A stretch of 45,998 nt of DNA from Emticicia agri (GTDB lineage: Bacteria; Bacteroidota; Bacteroidia; Cytophagales; Spirosomataceae), in contig CAMAQF010000027.1 of the NCBI GenBank assembly GCA_945860265.1, positions 1-45,998 of the forward strand, in the 5' to 3' direction. Position 1 is the stretch's first letter. Every line of letters begins with the position of its first letter. The notes beneath the pieces are model-generated. The model had not been told where the DNA came from. It ran no database searches and was given only the letters and a program-made list of their open reading frames with translations. Of this stretch, positions 34,768-42,252 are shown piece after piece. The position numbers and the translations under genes are program-made.

Positions 34768-34809
34768 TGGCACAACATATTAGAAATAATATTCTGTTGT
34801 GTCATTTTT
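34768..34809 (+). terminator. Terminator of topA
   Basis: Arms TGGCACAACA-TATTA and TAATA-TTC-TGTTGTGTCA (one small bulge) followed by TTTTTG. It lies 50 bases after the topA stop. It occupies the region of an alternative upstream start of the sirtuin gene, which argues against that longer start. Confidence 0.75.
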
Positions 34810-34832
34810 GTATAATTTTAATACAAGAAAGA

Positions 34833-35531
34833 ATGAAAAAGAAACTCGTAGTATTGACAGGTGCAGGAATAAGTGCCGAAAGTGGCATAATGACTTTCAG
34901 AGATTCGGGTGGCTTATGGGAAAATCATAGTATTGAAGATGTGGCAACACCCGAAGGCTGGCGAAAAAATCCAAATTTAGTTTTACAATTTTATAATGAA
35001 CGCCGAGCAAAGTCAGCCGAGGCAAAACCAAATGCTGGACATTTAGCTTTAGCAGCATTAGAAAAACACTTTGATGTACGAATAATTACTCAAAACGTTG
35101 ATGGTTTACACGAAAAAGCAGGTTCGACCAATGTCTTGCACCTACACGGAGAACTTTCAAAAGTAAGAAGCATTACAAACGAAAATCTAATTTATGATAT
35201 TGGAGAAAAGTATATAGAAATAGGAGATTTGGCAGAAGATGGCGGTCAGCTTCGCCCACACATAGTTTGGTTTGGCGAAATGGTGCCAATGATTGAACGA
35301 GCGGCTGATTTGTGTCTTAACGCTGACTTTTTTGTTGTAATTGGAACTTCGATGCAGGTTTATCCTGCGGCAGGTCTAATAGGATATGTATCGGATGATG
35401 CCCCCAAATATATAATCGACCCAAATATGCCTGATGTGTCAAATTTATATCAAAATATAACTTTTTTTAACGAAACCGCTACCGTTGGCGTGCCACAATT
35501 AGCTCAAAAATTGATTATTGAATTTGTTTAG
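34833..35531 (+). CDS. NAD-dependent sirtuin deacylase (CobB-like) lacking zinc cysteines
   Basis: The start MKKKLVVLTGAGISAESGIM is chosen because a longer form would begin inside the topA terminator. The 232-aa SIR2 protein has the NAD motif GAGISAESG (10-18) and FRDSGGLW, QNVD (87-90), catalytic H105 in VLHLHGEL, and the class III acyl-binding Y54/R57 in FYNERR that favours succinyl or malonyl groups. The usual four zinc-binding cysteines after the catalytic His are absent; the region reads SKVRSITNENLIYDIGEKYI. The same loss is, as I recall, general in Bacteroidota homologues, so it is probably functional. Confidence 0.92.
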   Translation: MKKKLVVLTGAGISAESGIMTFRDSGGLWENHSIEDVATPEGWRKNPNLVLQFYNERRAKSAEAKPNAGHLALAALEKHFDVRIITQNVDGLHEKAGSTNVLHLHGELSKVRSITNENLIYDIGEKYIEIGDLAEDGGQLRPHIVWFGEMVPMIERAADLCLNADFFVVIGTSMQVYPAAGLIGYVSDDAPKYIIDPNMPDVSNLYQNITFFNETATVGVPQLAQKLIIEFV

Positions 35532-35560
35532 TTTAGCAAATTCTAATAGAAGCCTTAAAC

Positions 35561-35594
35561 AAAAAAAGCCTCTATTAGTTATAAACAGAGGCTA
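35561..35594 (-). terminator. Terminator of trxA
   Basis: Arms AGCCTCT and AGAGGCT with a 13-base loop. On the reverse strand it is followed by a run of seven U. It lies just after the thioredoxin stop and between two converging genes. Confidence 0.75.
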
Positions 35595-35612
35595 TTCATA
35601 TATAAAGAAGTA

Positions 35613-35936
35613 TTAGACGTGAGCTTCCAATTTAGCGGTTAATACGCTCTTAGGTACTACACCAACCATTTTATCAACCATTACACCACCTTTGAAAATC
35701 ATAAAAGTAGGAATAGAACGGATACCAAAACTATCTGGAACCTTTGAGTTAGCATCAACATCCATTTTACCAACAATTGCTTTACCTTCATATTCACCAG
35801 CAATTTCTTCAACAACTGGACCTATAATTTTACATGGTCCACACCATTCTGCCCAAAAATCAACCAATACTGGTGTGTCCGATTTGATTAAGTCTGCAAA
35901 ACTTGCATCTGTAATTTCAATTGCTTTACCTGCCAT
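35613..35936 (-). CDS. trxA: Thioredoxin
   Basis: A 107-aa cytoplasmic thioredoxin with the active site W31-C-G-P-C35 in VDFWAEWCGPCKIIGP, the buried Asp in VLVDFWAEW, and the cis-proline loop RSIPTFMIFKGG. It reduces disulfides in proteins such as ribonucleotide reductase and peroxiredoxins. Normal length. Single gene with its own terminator; the region upstream holds the remnant described at 36063-36209. Confidence 0.97.
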   Translation of the reverse strand: MAGKAIEITDASFADLIKSDTPVLVDFWAEWCGPCKIIGPVVEEIAGEYEGKAIVGKMDVDANSKVPDSFGIRSIPTFMIFKGGVMVDKMVGVVPKSVLTAKLEAHV

Positions 35937-36062
35937 TTCTATAAATTCCTCGTCGGAAATTAAAATATTATTTATAATTTGTTTTATTGTTTGGATAACA
36001 AAACAGCGTTAAATAAAAGTTCCTTTCACAATAAATTACCTTACTTGACCAATGAATACTAA

Positions 36063-36209
36063 TCATTTTCCAAATTTCTGTTTTAATTCTTCTGTGGTCA
36101 TTACATCCCTTTCATCATCTTGCTACATGCCTTTTTCTACGGCACTAATAAAAAGTAGTATTTCAACACGTTGGTCCACATAAAACTCATTAGGCAAATT
36201 GGGTGTATA
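36063..36209 (-). pseudogene. Remnant of a type II toxin-antitoxin antitoxin gene
   Basis: Directly after the dnaE stop, in the same frame, the reverse strand reads PNEFYVDQRVEILLFISAVE KGM, then a TAG (36123-36125), then QDDERDVMTTEELKQKFGK and TGA. The ending EELKQKFGK preceded by an internal linker looks like the C-terminus of a RelB/PHD-type antitoxin (usually ...EELKQKFGKW). At the TGA an ATG overlaps (ATGA) and opens MISIHWSSK, like the start of a RelE/ParE toxin, but that frame turns to unrelated sequence and stops after 36 codons. So I read this as a decayed antitoxin plus a stump of its toxin. The families are judged from short stretches only. Confidence 0.5.
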
Positions 36210-39200
36210 CTATGCCAAAACAACATTCGCCTCCCCTACTAATTCTTTCAATTCTTTTACAAAATCGTTAGTCGAGGCTACTTTTTGTTTGCGAGAAAGC
36301 AGCAATACATCCATTTTTTCATCAGCATCATAGACTGACATTTTAAAATCAAAATTACCTGGGAAACGAGCAGTTGTTTTTTGGATTTGCTCAATTAATT
36401 GGGCATTTACATACTGTAAACCCAATGAGATTTTCACTTCTTTAAATAGTTTATTTCTTATTTCACTCAATAATTCCATGTTTAAAGGCTTGAACTCAAA
36501 ATCACCTTCTCTGCCCCATTTAGTTTGTATTTTTCCACGAATAAACAAAAACAATCCTACCTCAAAATAATTTCTGAACTTGGTATAATCTTGTCCAAAA
36601 AACATCATTTCTGTACTCGAAGTATAATCTTCTATTTTCACAATACCGAATGGATTGCCATTTTTGGAGGTCTTGATTGCAACGCTTGTAATTACTCCTC
36701 CGATGGCAAATTCTTTATTTTCATTTGATGGGTCAAAAATTTGGTCTAGTGGTACACAGAGACGCATTTCAAGTCGAAATTGGTCGAGTGGATGCCCCGA
36801 AATATAAAAACCAACAACTTCTTTTTCAAATTTTAATTGCTGAATATCGCCCCATTTTTCACATTCTGGAATCTTTGGTTTTGCAATATCAAAAGCACCT
36901 TCCAAACCTCCAAAGAGCGAATTTTGCCCTGCATCTTTATTTTCTTGGTATTTATTAGCGTATTTGATAATTTTTTCAATCAAGGATGTATTCTCGGTTT
37001 CATCAAAGTATTGAGCTCTATGAATATCTGAAAAGCAATCAAATGCTCCTGCATAAGCAAACGATTCGAGTGTTTTCTTATTGACAGTTCTGAGATTTAC
37101 ACGGGTAATAAAATCAAAGATGTCAGTAAAATTCCCTTCAGCTCTTTTCTCAATTACTGCATCAACGGCAGCATCACCAGATCCTTTTATTGCCCCCATT
37201 CCGAATCGAATATCACCTTTTTTATTGACGCTAAACTGCTTTTGAGATTCATTAACATCCGGGCCTAGCACGTTTAGACCCAATGCTTTACATTCTTCCA
37301 TAAAAAATGTAATTTTATCAATATTCCCTAATTGCGAAGTCATTACTGCTGCCATGTATTCTGATGTGTAATGGGCTTTCAAATACGCAGTTTGGTAGGC
37401 CACAAAAGCATAACAAGTTGAGTGAGATTTATTAAATGCATAAGAAGCAAAAGCTTCCCAGTCAGTCCAAATCTTATTCAAAATTTTCTCGTCATGCCCT
37501 TTCGCAACAGCTCCTTGAATAAATTGTGGTTTGAGCTTATCAATCATATTTCGATCTTTCTTTCCCATCGCTTTACGTAAAACGTCAGCATCACCTTTTG
37601 AAAAACTGGCTAATTTTTGTGATAAAAGCATCACCTGTTCTTGATAGACCGTAATACCGTAAGTTTCCCCCAAAAACTCTTCCATCTCGGGCAAATCATA
37701 TTTCACTTCTTCTCGACCATGCTTACGATTAATAAAGTTTGGAATATAAGCAATCGGACCAGGCCTATACAAGGCGTTCATTGCAATTAAATCGTCGAGT
37801 CTATCAGGTTTCAGATCTTTCATGTGCTTTTTCATACCGTCAGATTCAAACTGAAACACCGCATTGGTTTCTCCTCGTTGCAATAATTCATAGGTTAGTT
37901 GGTCGTCGAGTGGAATATTGTCAATATCAATAGTTAGATCATGATTTTCTTTAATCATTCGCAAACAATCTTTGATAATTGTTAAATTTCGCAGACCCAA
38001 GAAGTCCATCTTGATTACGCCCGCATCTTCAATAATTTTTCCTTCGTATTGGGTAATCAACAACTCTGTCTCCTTTGAAGTAGAAACAGGCAAAATATTG
38101 AACAAATCTTCAGGAGCAATAATGATACCAGCAGCGTGGATACCCGTATTTCTCACTGTTCCCTCTAGCCTATGAGCCTGCTGTAAAACCTTACCTGTAA
38201 GGTCTTTAGCATTATACATGGCCCTAAATTTTTTCACATTTTCAATCTCATCAGGCTGAATACCCAACTCCACCAAGCTACCTTTTCCTTCAAGTGGATA
38301 ATTGACCATTTTATCGAAATCAATACCGTAAGCGGGCTTATCAGGCACGAGTTTAACAATATAATTGGCATCCGCCAAAGGCAATTCCATTACACGAGCT
38401 ACGTCTTTAATAGCCGATTTTGTGGCCATTGTACCGTAAGTAATTATTTGAGCAACTTGGTTTTTTGAATATTTCTTCACCACATAATCAATAACTTTTT
38501 GGCGGCCTTCATCGTCAAAATCGGTATCAATATCGGGCATTGACTTACGGTCAGGATTTAAAAAACGCTCAAAAAGTAGTTGATACTTAATCGGGTCAAT
38601 ATTCGTGATACCAATACAATATGCCACAGCCGAACCGGCCGCCGAACCACGACCTGGCCCAATCATTACGCCCATATTTCGACCTGCCGAAATAAAATCT
38701 GCAACTATTAAGAAATAACCCGCAAAACCCATAGATTTTATAGTAAAAAGCTCAAAATCAAGGCGTTCTTGAACTTCGACTCCTATCTCATTGTAACGTT
38801 TTCTGGCACCTTCATAGGTTAAATGCTTCAAATATTCCCATTGATTCAATACATCATCCGCATGGATTTTAAATTCCTCAGGAATTGGAAAGTTTGGAAG
38901 CATAATGTCACGCTTCAATTTCAAAGTTTCTACTTTTGAAACGATTTCATTTGTATTATCAATAGCCTCTGGCATATCGCTAAACAAGGTGGTCATTTCT
39001 TGCGTAGTCTTGAAATAAAACTGGTCGTTATAAAAGGCAAAACGAGTATCTTTCGATGTGCCTTCTTCATCATTAAAATCTTTGGCCGATGGCGTCGAAA
39101 ACTTTTCATTGGTATTTACACACAATAAAATATCATGAGCCACCCAGTCTTGTTGATCCACATAATGACTATCGTTTGATGCGATTACTTTTACACCATA

Positions 39201-39788
39201 TTTTTTGGCAAATTTGATCAAAACTTCGTTTGCTTTAATTTGCTCAGGAATTTCATGACGTTGAAGCTCAACGTAATAATCTTCACCAAATCTATCCAAC
39301 CACCATTGAAACTCCTTTTCACCATCCTCTTCACCTTTTTTCAAAATCATTTGCGGTACAGACGCTCCAATGCAGCAAGTAGTGGCGATTAGACCTTCTT
39401 TATACTGTTCAATCATTGGTTTAGTAATACGAGGGTATTTGCCATAAAGCCCTTCAATATAACCTAAGGAGCAAAGTTTAACGAGGTTTTTATAGCCCAG
39501 TGCATTTTTTGCCAACAAAAGCTGGTGGAAACGTTTATCCTTTAACTCTTTTGTAAATTGTTTACGGTGATGGTCTTCAACTACATAAAACTCACAGCCA
39601 ACAATCGGTTTTACTCCAAATTTGGCCGCCGTAGCCACAAAATCAAAAACACCAAACATGTTGCCATGGTCGGTAATTGCCATTGCAGGCATATTATCGG
39701 CTTGTGCTTTTATGAATAGTTTTTTAATGTCGGAAGCACCATCAAGCAATGAAAATTGGGTATGATTATGTAGGTGAGAAAATTGCAT
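36210..39788 (-). CDS. dnaE: DNA polymerase III alpha subunit
   Basis: A 1192-aa replicative polymerase. The N-terminal PHP domain begins FSHLHNHTQFSLLDGASDIK. The polymerase core has VMIGPGRGSAAGSAVAYCIG and PDIDTDFDDEGRQKVIDYV (the aspartates at about 418-424), FQFESDGMKKHMKDLKPDRL and ALYRPGPIAYIPNFI. Then come the tandem helix-hairpin region and an OB-fold (IGGVITSVAIKTSKNGNPFG). Length and order are those of DnaE1. The bases immediately 5' of its ATG hold a 7-base repeat (ATTATCA units). No terminator is seen after the stop, where the toxin-antitoxin remnant begins. Confidence 0.98.
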   Translation of the reverse strand: MQFSHLHNHTQFSLLDGASDIKKLFIKAQADNMPAMAITDHGNMFGVFDFVATAAKFGVKPIVGCEFYVVEDHHRKQFTKELKDKRFHQLLLAKNALGYKNLVKLCSLGYIEGLYGKYPRITKPMIEQYKEGLIATTCCIGASVPQMILKKGEEDGEKEFQWWLDRFGEDYYVELQRHEIPEQIKANEVLIKFAKKYGVKVIASNDSHYVDQQDWVAHDILLCVNTNEKFSTPSAKDFNDEEGTSKDTRFAFYNDQFYFKTTQEMTTLFSDMPEAIDNTNEIVSKVETLKLKRDIMLPNFPIPEEFKIHADDVLNQWEYLKHLTYEGARKRYNEIGVEVQERLDFELFTIKSMGFAGYFLIVADFISAGRNMGVMIGPGRGSAAGSAVAYCIGITNIDPIKYQLLFERFLNPDRKSMPDIDTDFDDEGRQKVIDYVVKKYSKNQVAQIITYGTMATKSAIKDVARVMELPLADANYIVKLVPDKPAYGIDFDKMVNYPLEGKGSLVELGIQPDEIENVKKFRAMYNAKDLTGKVLQQAHRLEGTVRNTGIHAAGIIIAPEDLFNILPVSTSKETELLITQYEGKIIEDAGVIKMDFLGLRNLTIIKDCLRMIKENHDLTIDIDNIPLDDQLTYELLQRGETNAVFQFESDGMKKHMKDLKPDRLDDLIAMNALYRPGPIAYIPNFINRKHGREEVKYDLPEMEEFLGETYGITVYQEQVMLLSQKLASFSKGDADVLRKAMGKKDRNMIDKLKPQFIQGAVAKGHDEKILNKIWTDWEAFASYAFNKSHSTCYAFVAYQTAYLKAHYTSEYMAAVMTSQLGNIDKITFFMEECKALGLNVLGPDVNESQKQFSVNKKGDIRFGMGAIKGSGDAAVDAVIEKRAEGNFTDIFDFITRVNLRTVNKKTLESFAYAGAFDCFSDIHRAQYFDETENTSLIEKIIKYANKYQENKDAGQNSLFGGLEGAFDIAKPKIPECEKWGDIQQLKFEKEVVGFYISGHPLDQFRLEMRLCVPLDQIFDPSNENKEFAIGGVITSVAIKTSKNGNPFGIVKIEDYTSSTEMMFFGQDYTKFRNYFEVGLFLFIRGKIQTKWGREGDFEFKPLNMELLSEIRNKLFKEVKISLGLQYVNAQLIEQIQKTTARFPGNFDFKMSVYDADEKMDVLLLSRKQKVASTNDFVKELKELVGEANVVLA

Positions 39789-39795
39789 TTTTTCA

Positions 39796-39823
39796 ATTAT
39801 CAGTGAACAATTATCAATTATCA
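39796..39823. repeat. 7-base-period repeat before dnaE
   Basis: Four units with period 7: ATTATCA, GTGAACA, ATTATCA, ATTATCA. It lies seven bases from the dnaE start codon on the 5' side. Together with tracts before the MBOAT gene, E2 gene and rplT it forms a recurrent class in this window. Confidence 0.6.
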
Positions 39824-39962
39824 GGCTCGCAAGATATAAGGTTGTGCGAGCAGTTTAAACCATAAAATTAATCATAAAATGTGATTTTTTTGAATAAATT
39901 TATCTTCGTGACATTAAATCACTGATTATCAAGTTTAATAATCGAAAACATTTTCAATAAAA

Positions 39963-39993
39963 TTTGAAAACTCATTATCAAATCGTATCTTTG
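39963..39993 (+). promoter_or_regulatory. Promoter of rpmI
   Basis: TTTG, 19 bases, TATCTTTG followed by CACCCC: the best match in the window to the Bacteroidota housekeeping promoter (-33 TTTG, -7 TAnnTTTG). It gives a leader of about 35 bases before the rpmI ATG at 40035. Confidence 0.85.
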
Positions 39994-40034
39994 CACCCCA
40001 ATATACTTTTTGTTCAATACTTAATGTTTTAGCG

Positions 40035-40229
40035 ATGCCAAAGCAAAAAACCAATTCTGGGGCGAAAAAACGCTTCAAAATTACAGGAACAGGTAAGATA
40101 AAGCGTAAACACGCTTTTCATAGCCATATCCTTACAAAAAAATCTAACAAACGTAAAAGAAATCTGGTTTCTGCAACACTTGTTAGTTCTGCCGATACTA
40201 ACCGTATCGAAGGATTATTATGTATGTAA
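40035..40229 (+). CDS. rpmI: 50S ribosomal protein L35
   Basis: A 64-aa very basic protein: [20 protein letters not shown] followed by [22 protein letters not shown], the L35 signature. It belongs to the large ribosomal subunit. It has its own strong promoter. infC, which usually precedes it, is not upstream here (dnaE is, on the other strand). rplT follows but only after 262 bases. Confidence 0.97.
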   Translation: MPKQKTNSGAKKRFKITGTGKIKRKHAFHSHILTKKSNKRKRNLVSATLVSSADTNRIEGLLCM

Positions 40230-40491
40230 TATGATTGACGAATTTTTGAATTACGATTGACGAATTAATTTTCGATGTCATCATTCAAAATCAATTTTTA
40301 ATTACATGGTTAATGCGAAGAGTCGAAAATCGACATACCGCAAATGTTTCACCCGACAAATGGCAACGAAAGAGTTTTAAAATTCTGAGTTTTGAAGTCT
40401 GAGTTCTGAGTTTCAAAAAAATTCGTAATTCGTAATTCGTAATTCCCAATTCAAAAAGCCGCCCAAGTCAAAAAACTAAAAAAACAATAAA
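40230..40491. repeat. Repeat-filled spacer between rpmI and rplT
   Basis: The spacer contains two copies of GATTGACGAATT (40234-40245 and 40256-40267, 22 bases apart), a 7-base-period tract ATTCTGA GTTTTGA AGTCTGA GTTCTGA at 40382-40409, and three copies of ATTCGTA followed by ATTCCCA at 40421-40448. GATTGACGAATT also occurs at 7229-7240, and GTTCTGA before the MBOAT gene. No open frame or hairpin with a T-run. rpmI and rplT normally lie within a few dozen bases. Confidence 0.7.
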
Positions 40492-40836
40492 ATGCCTAGA
40501 AGTGTAAATCACGTAGCGTCAAGAGCGAGACGTAAAAAAGTCCTAAAATTAGCCAAAGGTTATTACGGACGTAGAAAAAATGTTTGGACGGTTGCAAAAA
40601 ACGCCGTTGAAAAAGGTTTAGTTTATGCCTATTCAGGTCGTAAACAAAAGAAAAGAAGTTATCGTCGTTTGTGGATTGTTCGTATCAACGCAGGTGTGCG
40701 TCCTTTAGGAATGTCATATTCTGTATTGATTGACAAACTCGCAAAGGCAGGCATCGAACTTAACAGAAAAGTATTGGCTGACTTAGCAATGAATCATTAC
40801 GATGCATTCAAAGCAGTAGTTGACAAAGTAAAATAA
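40492..40836 (+). CDS. rplT: 50S ribosomal protein L20
   Basis: A 114-aa basic protein with [60 protein letters not shown] and [20 protein letters not shown], the L20 pattern. It is an early-binding 23S rRNA protein needed for large-subunit assembly. In other bacteria L20 represses the infC-rpmI-rplT operon through a leader structure; whether this holds here, with a long repeat-rich spacer before rplT, cannot be told from sequence. A strong terminator follows. Confidence 0.97.
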   Translation: MPRSVNHVASRARRKKVLKLAKGYYGRRKNVWTVAKNAVEKGLVYAYSGRKQKKRSYRRLWIVRINAGVRPLGMSYSVLIDKLAKAGIELNRKVLADLAMNHYDAFKAVVDKVK

Positions 40837-40879
40837 ACACCATACCCATAAGTAGTAATTAAGGAAGGGATTATATAGT

Positions 40880-40914
40880 AAAAAAGCATCAAGTTATATC
40901 TTGATGCTTTTTTT
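40880..40914. terminator. Bidirectional terminator between rplT and the NuiA-like gene
   Basis: Perfect arms AAAAAGCATCAAG and CTTGATGCTTTTT with a short loop, A-rich on one side and T-rich on the other. It sits between converging genes and can serve both. Confidence 0.88.
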
Positions 40915-40948
40915 GATGTATAGTTTGTAGCTCAACTTGCAGGTTGGA

Positions 40949-41374
40949 TTAAGTTTCAATAATCAAAGTTTTTAAGCCTTTCCATTTTCCTTCAATATCT
41001 TGTCCGATTAAGTAGGCTTCAAATTCAACTTGATTACCAGCTCGTATAAATTCTAAATTTTCGAGATTTTCAATAACTAAATCTTTGATTATCAAAAATT
41101 TGGCAGCTCGCTGCTTCTCAAAATCAGTCCACCATTCTTTTTCAAACATAATTGAATCAAAGAATTTTTCCCACTGCAATACCTCCACTCTCACAGCCGG
41201 AGTAACTCCAATATATCTTCGAAAAAGGATTGTATCAAAAGGAGCTGGATTATCTGCCTGCCAATCAATGACTCTAATTTTCTCATCGGACTCACTTGGA
41301 TAAAATACACCACTAACACTATCTGTCAATAATTCGACGAATGTTTTTTCTGAATTTTGAATGATTTCGCTCAC
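40949..41374 (-). CDS. Nuclease A inhibitor (NuiA)-like protein
   Basis: A 141-aa soluble protein. LTDSVSGVFYPSESDEKIRV, then PAVRVEVLQWEKFFDSIM and a C-terminal EFEAYLIGQDIEGKWKGLKT resemble the NuiA family (PF07924 as I recall), whose Anabaena member binds and blocks a sugar-nonspecific nuclease. No nuclease A gene is in the window, so the target is unknown; many family members are uncharacterised. Monocistronic, transcribed towards rplT with a shared terminator. Confidence 0.75.
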   Translation of the reverse strand: MSEIIQNSEKTFVELLTDSVSGVFYPSESDEKIRVIDWQADNPAPFDTILFRRYIGVTPAVRVEVLQWEKFFDSIMFEKEWWTDFEKQRAAKFLIIKDLVIENLENLEFIRAGNQVEFEAYLIGQDIEGKWKGLKTLIIET

Positions 41375-41525
41375 TTTAGGTTGTTTAGTAAATTACTATA
41401 ACGCGATTTTTTATTTTTCTATACTTTTGGTTTCAAATATCCGAAAATATTTTCAATATATTTGAAATTAAATGTAATCAAAATAGTAATTTCGCAACAA
41501 ATATAAACCTTTAAATTAGAATAAA

Positions 41526-42110
41526 ATGTTAGAATTATTGCAAAGTCTTATTCAACAAGCTGGTCAAGGTGCTGTGGTTCAAAACCCTGAAGTTCCAAAT
41601 GAACACAATGAGGGTGTTATGGGAGAAATTATGCAAGGTCTTATGGGAGGTCTTTCAAACCAAGCGAATTCACAGGGAGGTCTTGGTAGTTTAATTGGAT
41701 TATTAGGTGGTAGAGCTGGAAACGCTGGAAGCTTAATTTCGAACCCAATTGTTGGAGGCATTGCACAGAGCGTTATTGGTAATCTAATGGGTAAATTTGG
41801 TTTGTCAAATTCTACGGCCTCTGACGTTGTTGGCAATATGCTACCATCCGTATTGGGTGATCTTATCAATAAAACGAACGACCCGAATGACAATTCAATC
41901 GACATTGGTGGTTTGATGGGTTCAATCACTGGTGGTAAAACAAGTGGAATTGACTTCGAAAGCATTCTTAGTCAAGGCACCGCTGCGTTATCAGACGGAA
42001 AATTAGACATGAGCGACTTAATGAATCTGGCGAGTAATGCATTGGGAGGTCAAAAACAAAGTAGTGATGGACTCGGCAGCCTTCTAGGAGGCTTATTCGG
42101 AGGGAAATAA
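41526..42110 (+). CDS. DUF937-like glycine-rich protein
   Basis: A 194-aa protein with repeated glycine-, leucine- and asparagine-rich helices: IMQGLMGGLSNQANSQGGLG, LLGGRAGNAGSLISNPIVGG and a C-terminal LLGGLFGGK. It resembles DUF937/YidB-like proteins of Bacteroidota, whose function is not known. No signal peptide or clear membrane span. The glycine-rich sequence limits the certainty of the assignment. A TATATTTG sequence (exact -7 motif) lies about 70 bases before the ATG. Confidence 0.65.
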   Translation: MLELLQSLIQQAGQGAVVQNPEVPNEHNEGVMGEIMQGLMGGLSNQANSQGGLGSLIGLLGGRAGNAGSLISNPIVGGIAQSVIGNLMGKFGLSNSTASDVVGNMLPSVLGDLINKTNDPNDNSIDIGGLMGSITGGKTSGIDFESILSQGTAALSDGKLDMSDLMNLASNALGGQKQSSDGLGSLLGGLFGGK

Positions 42111-42188
42111 TATAAAATAGATTTCGAAAAAATGTGGTAAGTTAAATATATTAGACCATTTAATAAATAGTGCGATGGATGCTTTAAA

Positions 42189-42214
42189 TTGACTACTTTT
42201 TTTTCTTAATTTTG
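42189..42214 (+). promoter_or_regulatory. Possible promoter of the large esterase gene
   Basis: TTG, 15 bases, then TAATTTTG, an exact -7 match with a spacer slightly short for the Bacteroidota type. It lies 38 bases before the ATG at 42253. Confidence 0.45.
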
Positions 42215-42252
42215 AGGTCGCATTATGATTTTATACTAAAAAAACATCCTAC

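Noticed and set aside
41579..41965. Reverse open frame of 128 codons, proline-rich
   Set aside because: It is antisense to the glycine-rich DUF937-like gene; proline codons mirror glycine codons, so it is a shadow.
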